Shown here: one piece after another, positions 57,927-64,000 of the stretch | How the letters are laid out: the number at the start of each line of letters is the position of its first letter | Position numbering within the stretch: position 1 is the stretch's first letter | Origin: Pestalotiopsis fici W106-1 | Lineage: Eukaryota; Ascomycota; Sordariomycetes; Amphisphaeriales; Sporocadaceae | Direction of reading: 5' to 3' | NCBI RefSeq assembly: GCF_000516985.1 | Contig: NW_006917094.1 | Location: forward strand, 1,550,001-1,614,000 | Length of the DNA: 64,000 nucleotides | Program-made: the position numbers and the translations under genes | The notes under the pieces: model-generated | The model's input: only the letters and a program-made list of their open reading frames with translations | Told to the model about the DNA's origin: nothing | The model's database searches: none

Positions 57927-59922
57927 TTAGGCACGGGTCTCGCAGCTGGTCTTGATTGCCACATCCATCTTGTTCAGCTTACCTGATGCATGAGAAATTT
58001 CCAATCCGTCAATCGTCTTTGGACCTTCGATATCACCAGAGCCGACACCACCCCCAGTGACGGCGTCGAACTTTGCGTCAATCTCTTCAAGAGTCAGGCC
58101 CTTGGTCTCAATCCAGAAGTATGCCACAAAGACAAACATGACGACGTCCCAGCAGGCATTGATCATGTACGTCTCCCAACCAATAGCCTTGAGCGCAAAC
58201 GGCCACACAAATACACTGAACAGCCTGTCATTGCCTGGTTAGTATCAACATGACCTAGTCAGATATCCTTGATGAACCTACCCGCCGCAGGTGATGGCAA
58301 ATGTCCACGCTGCCATGCCATTGCTACGAATGGAAAAGTTGAGTACTTCGGGTGGGTAAAGAATGGTCAATGGCGTGATTCCAATAGCATAGCTGCCTTG
58401 GAAAAGATAAATAGTCGCAACGGCCGAGTAGATTCCAGGGTTGTTGCCACCATTGCCATATACTTGTATCGAGGTCAGCGGATACAAAGCAGTGCAGACT
58501 CTGGATAGCTTACGTTTGGTAAGTGCGCCAATTAGGAATATGAAGATGATCATGCCGGCAATGGAAAAGAGTGCCATGGTCTTTCTACCAGCCTTGCCCA
58601 CGAGCCAAGTTCCGATCAGACTTATGACCAAGCACCAGGCGTTGAGTCCAATATTCTATTCATCCGTTAGTTGAACTTCTTCCCGATGAGGGAGGAGTAG
58701 GACAGATGCCTACAATTTCAAGTTGAATATGAGTGTTTGTGATACCAGCATTGCTCAGCATATCACCTAGATAGTAAGAGATAATGTTGTTCCCTGGAAG
58801 AAATCAGCCAAATCGCCCAAAGTACTGTCAAGGACAAACGTACCACTAGCCATGGCCAGAACCGCAACAGAAACGACGAGCATGAGTCTCCTTCTCGAGT
58901 TGGGCGTACGAAAGACCTCGCCATACGTCATCTTCTTTCCTGTATTCCTCTCCCACTCGATAGTGTCGACAATCTCCTTGTATTGAAGCTGGGTCAAGGG
59001 ATCTTCCTTGTCCCCGTTGCTGTGCGTCGAAGCCAGGACAGTAAGAGCATCGTCGCATCTGTCTCTATGAACAAGCCAGCGTGGCGACTCGGGGACAAAG
59101 AGAAGTATGAGGCCGCATACGACGCTGAAGAGCGCCTGCAGAGCGCAAGGGAGACGCCACGCCAAGGAGCCGGCGAGATCAGCCGTGGCATAGGTGACGC
59201 CGGCTGCGATCAAAGCGCCTATACATACATGTTAATATCCAGTCGTGACGCGAACCAAACGTTTTGGTACTTGCCCACATAGTAAATTGAGAAGATGAAG
59301 GCCAGGCCTGACGCTCGCCATTTGGGAGGCAAAGTCTCTGCCAGCCATCTAAGCCGCCGTTAGTTGACTGCGTTCAAGGATAAAAAGGTGACTAATGTAA
59401 AACCAACGTGGATGCAGCAATTGAGGAAGTCCCCGAGCCGGCGCCGAGAACCATTCGACCGACGACAAACATGCCAACCTCTTGCGCGCAAGACATCAAG
59501 ACGACGCCAACGATCTTGAGCGCCACGGAGATGAGGACGCCGGTTCTGCGACCAACGCGGTCGACGACCGGGCCCATGAAGGTGGAGACGACTGCCCATC
59601 CGAGAAATGACGCGGCCGAGTTGAGTGATTTCGTCGCGGTCGTCAGTTTCAGGGTGGACGTATAGGACGGAAGTATGTTAATGCCATTGCTGCAAACCGT
59701 GAGTCAGAGTCCAATGGAAAGGGTGAAATGCTTGGGCACACATCAAGGCTGTATCGTAGCCGGTTGTCTGTGTGACGTACAATTAGCTTCTTCTTGCAAA
59801 CCGTGGATGCATCCGGGAGGACATACCGTCGCAAAGACACATGAAGACAGAATGATCAAGAGAATGGTAGTGGTGCTAGACTTGAACTGCAAGGGGCCAA
59901 GAGCCCCGTCAAAGAAACCCAT
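57927..59922 (-). CDS. MFS sugar-porter-family transporter
   Basis: Nine exons: 59827-59922, 59742-59767, 59408-59689, 59275-59348, 58844-59218, 58714-58793, 58514-58655, 58282-58462, 57927-58224 (517 aa, all phases agree). Twelve-helix sugar porter with the family signatures DRVGRRTG after helix 2, PESPRWLV before the central loop, GKAGRKT, and an ETKGLTLEEID end. It resembles the lactose/hexose permease branch of filamentous fungi; substrate unproven. The fourth intron starts GC instead of GT (G|GCAAGT at 59274), and this alone gives the conserved YYVGALIAAG. A perfect 6-9-6 inverted repeat lies 190 bp upstream of the start. Confidence 0.9.
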
Positions 59923-60637
59923 CTTCTGCTACGCTGATCGTACGACCTTGCACGACTTATTTTCGACAACTCTTTTTGGATGTTGACCCAAAGTTATTAC
60001 GGCATCCCAAAAGTCGGCCGTTGTGGCCCCCTATATGCCTCAAACACGAAACCATAGATACCAAATCGGCTGTCAAGTTCGGTGTGGACTGTAGTGCCCA
60101 CGAGCAAAAAGCCGGCGCTCAGTGAACGCCGGGATATATCATTAGCAGATACCTGACTTGTTTAGTCCTGCAGTAGCGGCAATCCAGAATCTTGGGGAAA
60201 ATTGTGGATCTATAGAAACAAGTGGGCATAATCCGAAAGCCGTTGCCACTGCTAGCACTTCAAGATATTGTTCGGGGGTTGATACAAAGAATCTCTGGTT
60301 TATTGGCATAAGCTCAATCTCGGAAGTGAGGTTTGGTACGATCCACGTGGAGGTGTGGTTATCGACGTACACATCACAGTGGCTTTCCACGCGTCCCGAG
60401 TGTTCACAGAATTGAGTGATACGTGAGGGACTTTAGGCAGGTTGCAAATTCGCGGTATCAAGGCTGACTTTCTCTAACGGGAAATGCTTTTTCCCCCTCA
60501 TAAAAATGGTTCAAGTGGCTAGAGAATGAATATAATTTTCCAGTTGGTAGCTAATCGTACATAGCAACTGCACGTGGTGCCCCGCATCAAGATACCCAGG
60601 AGACTACTTCCTCATCTCGAGAAGTTCATCTTCTACT
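59923..60637. promoter_or_regulatory. Promoter region of the MFS transporter
   Basis: 715 bp between the end of the dioxygenase gene and the transporter start. Holds a GC-rich inverted repeat at 60112-60132. No gene seen. Confidence 0.5.
60112..60132. promoter_or_regulatory. Inverted repeat CCGGCG-N9-CGCCGG
   Basis: Perfect 6-bp arms with a 9-bp spacer, in otherwise less GC-rich sequence, about 190 bp upstream of the transporter ATG. It contains CCG and CGG triplets in everted order, a layout some Zn2Cys6 factors bind. Role inferred from position only. Confidence 0.4.
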
Positions 60638-61694
60638 CTAATATGCCTTCAAGCCGGCAAGCCTCAACAACTTGTCACTGAGAACAGGCGGATCGATTGG
60701 TTCATCGCGATCCCGCGGGTCTCTGCTACCATCTGGTAGTATGGCATGGGTAGGGCCCGGCTTCATATGCTCAAACGGCCAATGGGTTGCAGATCCAAAA
60801 TGCTGAAAGACATTTCTCTTCAGCTCCAACTGCTCTTGCGTCGCCAAGCGTGCTGGCATGTATGTAGCATAAATCGCCGTCCTAATCTGTGTGCTTCTCT
60901 CTGTTGGGTCTGAACCATAGTGGATAACTCGCGAGTCCCACATGATCAGGTCGCCGGGCTCGCAGCACACCTTGTGCGGGCGCAGGCCCTTCTTCTCGAA
61001 CCAGGAAAGTTCTTCCTTTGGAAAGAGGTAAACATCTCTTCCATTGAGAGGTTCCCTGAGATGAGTGTCGAAGAACTCGTCGTGGTATTTGTGCGATTTG
61101 GGAATTACCACCAATCCTCCATCCTCCGGGCCCGAGGGCGAGAGGTGTATGATTCCCTGGATGCAATGCGCACCACGCTTTGAAGGGCTCTGGTCTACAT
61201 GCTCCCAGGGCTCCCTCGCAGGAACATCCTTTCGGTTGGGAAAAGTAATGTTGAGACCGTCAAAACTAGTGAGGAGCTCATCCGTGCCCCAGAGCTTGCC
61301 AAATGCTTCCAGGACGCCTGGCTCCATCCTCGCTTCCCACATGAAGCTCTCATGCGAGGCGCAGTACGCGGCAAACGCATTGGCACGGTTTGTCAGAGGT
61401 ATATTGTCTTTCATCCATGTATCAGGGTTTTCGAAATCGAGAGGTGTATTGAAGGTTCGAACCCAGTCGTATGCCCTGTTCTGGTACTCGATCGCCTTGG
61501 CCCGCGGAATAGCATTCTTGACAACGACGAAACCATCGTCTCTCAGTGCGTCGCGGAAATCTCCATGATGAGCCCTACGTTGTATTGTCAGTATGATGTG
61601 AGAAACTACCTTCTTGCGTATATACTTGCTTGTTCAAAATGGGAATATCTGGGTAGACGAGATCCCTATCCGTTTCGAGGACAAGTGGTGACAT
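60638..61694 (-). CDS. Phytanoyl-CoA dioxygenase (PhyH)-family oxygenase
   Basis: Fe(II)/2-oxoglutarate-dependent oxygenase of about 334 aa. The first exon is 61626-61694 (SPLVLETDRDLVYPDIPILN), the main exon 60638-61574. Iron ligands: HVD in PWEHVDQSP and the distal His in DSRVIHYGSD; RTAIY supplies the 2-oxoglutarate Arg. GGLVVIPKSHKYHDEFF and EPGDLIMWDSR are usual for the family. The two exons cannot be joined in frame by GT-AG: with donor GTATAT and acceptor CGTAG one extra G remains in a GGG run at 61573-61575. So either a one-base change or a sequence error exists, or the true first exon differs. Substrate unknown. Confidence 0.8.
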
Positions 61695-62503
61695 TTTTTG
61701 AACGATAGTTTTGAAGATAATGATTCAATTGGACACAGAACTTAATGTTAATGCGATAAGTATGAAAATGCTAAACTGCGTAAACATGAAATTCAGCTGT
61801 AGAAATGAGCGCCTCGGACAATACCCTTCTTGATATGGGACAAAACCCGTCGTTTAACAGACCTTGAACCGCTAAAAAAATCACTGGCAGCCTACCAGGC
61901 CCCTGTATGCAGGCTAAGAGCAAGTGCGGACACACACACAGTCTATGACCTCTAGCATTTGCCGATCATGTAAACAAGTTCTTGCATGATCATTGGGGAT
62001 TATTGGCAATTGTCGTTGTCTTCCAATAATTACTTTCTATGCTGGCGGTTCCGTGATTTACAAAATGCTCAGTTGTAGCCCCAATGAACACGGTAGTATG
62101 ATATACTAAACGACGGTGTAAACCCACTATAGACCGGAACGACGGCTTTTAGTTCGCACGGATGTTGGCGCTGGATCTAGCAATGCATTGCCAGGATTCG
62201 ATTAGTGATGACCCGAGTATTGACACTCCAGATCCGATTCAGCATACCCCCGCCCAAAAGCAACAGGGCTCTGGGCCAGACAGTACATCGCTTGTCCTTG
62301 TGCATCCGTTTAGGCGCAGCCGCCCGACTGAAACCTTTCAGCATTTTCATCATCCCCAAAATCATAGGCAGTTGGAGAACCATACAGTACGTTGCGGTTG
62401 CAGAGACTTGAACCCTTCGCCTTTTTGTTGCGTCTTACTCAGCGGACGAGGGTTTGAAGTACATTTTCTTGTTCATCGACAGAACCATCCTTCGCACATA
62501 AAA
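61695..62503. promoter_or_regulatory. Divergent promoter region (PhyH / D-lactate dehydrogenase)
   Basis: About 810 bp between divergent starts. Plus-strand frames at 62162-62410 precede the dehydrogenase start but have no features. No tRNA found despite a TTGAACCC-like word near 62410. Confidence 0.5.
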
Positions 62504-64000
62504 ATGTTTCGCACAGCAAGTTTTTCGGTGCGCAAAGCTGTGTCAAGAGTTCGCCCAAGGATCTCGGAACCATTTTGGAGCCCAGCCAGCCGTGTACAAT
62601 GGCGCCTAGCGTCTCTGCATGTTAAACGTGCCGGGGGCCGATCTCTGCTCCCAGGTGTTGCGCTTGGTGTTGCTGGCCTGGGTGTCGGTGGCCTGATTGT
62701 CGCATCGATGACAATGGTCAAGCCAGATGTGATTGAGTACGCAAATAGAGACACCATGTTAAAGGTCTTGTGATCGTACCTGAACCTGTTCTGCATCCTA
62801 TAATCTGACACTGTATGTAGGCAGCACGTGAGATCGAGACTCTACTGGGCAAAGACGGCATCAGCTATGATGAGAGCGTCATCGAGGCTCATGGCTACTC
62901 TGATTGGTCTACATCCAACTCTACAGGCCGGCCCATAGCAATCGTCTATCCAGAGACTACCGAGCAAGTCTCAAGCATTGCCAAGATATGCCACCACTAT
63001 GATACACCAATGAGTGCGTTTGAAGATCTTTCGGCTGTAAGTGACTTTACTAATTTGCAACAGTTCCATTCGGCGCCGGATCCTCTGTTGAAGGCAACTT
63101 CTCTTCGCCATACAGTGGAATTTGCGTGGATTTTGTCAACATGGATAAAGTTATTGAATTTCATCCCAATGAGTATGACTTGACTAGGCCCTTCTTGTAC
63201 GAATAGGACAAACTAATTCTCATTATCGCAGCATGGATGTAGTGGTACAGCCCGGAGTCAATTGGATGAACTTGAATCAGCAAATCAAGGACAGTGGATT
63301 GTTTCTCCCACTAGATCCATCGCCTACAGCTAGTATTGGGGGTATGGTATCAACGAATTGCAGGTAGGGAACCCGAAGATACTCTCCAATCTTGTGAAAT
63401 CTAACGCAAGCAGTGGGACCAATGCCTTTCGTTACGGAACCATGAAAGATTGGGTAATCAACCTTACTGTGGTACTTGCCGATGGTCAGATTATCAGGAC
63501 CAGACATCGACCAAGAAAGACTTCGGCAGGTTATAACTTGACATCTCTGTTCGTTGGAGCTGAAGGCACATTGGGTTTCGTTACCGAAATCACCGTCAAG
63601 CTTGCTGTCATCCCGCAAGACACAAGTGTTGCTATCGTTTCTTTTCCCACAATCAAGGAAGCCGCAGAAGCTGCCACTGGCATCATTCGATCGGGACTAC
63701 AGTTGGCAGCCCTGGAGCTGATGGATGAAGTGCAAATGTCCGTCTTGAACAAGCATGGCAGTGAGGCTGTTCGGAAACGGAGATGGGATGAGAATCCCAC
63801 GTTATTTATGAAGTTCGTCCCCGCACTCTTTCAGAATGATCCAGACAAACTAAGTCGATATGTAGATTTTCCGGAACTACTGCCGCGATTGCTAGTGACA
63901 TCTCACGGGTTGAGACCATCGTCAAGCCTTTCAATGCTGGCCAGTTCTTCTTTGCCAAGACCAAGCAAGATGAGGTGGACTTATGGTCTGGCAGGAAAGA
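62504..64000 (+). CDS. D-lactate dehydrogenase (FAD, cytochrome type), partial at window end
   Basis: Six exons so far: 62504-62764, 62821-63013, 63064-63172, 63232-63363, 63411-63812, 63866 to the edge; phases agree. The flavoprotein oxidises D-lactate (or related D-2-hydroxy acids) and in yeast passes electrons to cytochrome c at the mitochondrial inner membrane. A basic, Ser-rich presequence (FRTASFSVRKAVSRVRPR) and one membrane segment (GVALGVAGLGVGGLIVAS) fit that place. FAD-binding signatures: PFGAGSSVEGN, VVVQPGVNWMNLN, LPLDPSPTASIGGM, CSSGTNAFRYGTMKDWV, GAEGTLGFVTEITVKL. The FAD-oxidase C-terminal domain is cut by the window end. Confidence 0.92.

Noticed and set aside
62380..62470. 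Possible tRNA T-arm word near 62410
   Set aside because: The flanking stem does not pair and no acceptor or anticodon arm could be folded.

Overview
The window is a filamentous ascomycete chromosome segment, most like a sordariomycete (Hypocreales-type). The signs are short GT-AG introns of about 45-110 nt with CTAAC/CTGAC-like branch sites, CT-rich leaders before start codons, genes on both strands without operons, and characteristic fungal families (HET, NACHT-ankyrin, Zn2Cys6, AFG1, Nup133). Gene models below were built by joining open frames across consensus splice sites and checking phase. No tRNA, rRNA, CRISPR array or intact transposon was recognised.

Layout: (1) 0.5-13.3 kb: AFG1-like mitochondrial AAA+ ATPase, nucleoporin Nup133, a MATE transporter, and a protein kinase with two WW-like domains. 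(2) 14.3-24.3 kb: a recognition-type accessory block with a kelch-repeat single-pass membrane protein, a HeLo-like/NACHT/ankyrin NLR-type gene interrupted by an in-frame TAG, and a HET-domain gene. Long G/C homopolymers are concentrated in the first 17.5 kb. (3) 26.3-40.7 kb: a small acidic protein also carrying an in-frame TAG, a cupin, phosphatidylserine decarboxylase (PSD2-like, C2 domains), a HAD phosphatase, and coatomer epsilon, separated by two gene-poor gaps of more than 3 kb. (4) 41.6-51.8 kb: an orphan block with a small membrane protein and two divergent paralogues of an unrecognised membrane protein (one on each strand, the plus-strand copy broken by TAA). Between the paralogues lies a 948-aa AAA ATPase whose first 20 residues after Met closely copy the histone H3 tail. 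(5) 51.8-64 kb: a likely metabolic neighbourhood with an aminotransferase, a transcription factor with two tandem Zn2Cys6 clusters, an HSL-type esterase, a sugar-porter-family MFS transporter, a phytanoyl-CoA dioxygenase-like enzyme and a D-lactate dehydrogenase that runs off the end.

The most notable item is the histone H3-tail-like N-terminus on the AAA ATPase (46861), in which H3 K4, K9 and K14 are replaced by R, R and S while surrounding residues are kept. Also notable are three otherwise open genes that each carry a single in-frame TAG or TAA where a CAG/CAA could have stood, the NLR-HET neighbourhood, the double-cluster regulator in a catabolic-looking gene group, and the inverted paralogue pair around the H3-mimic gene.
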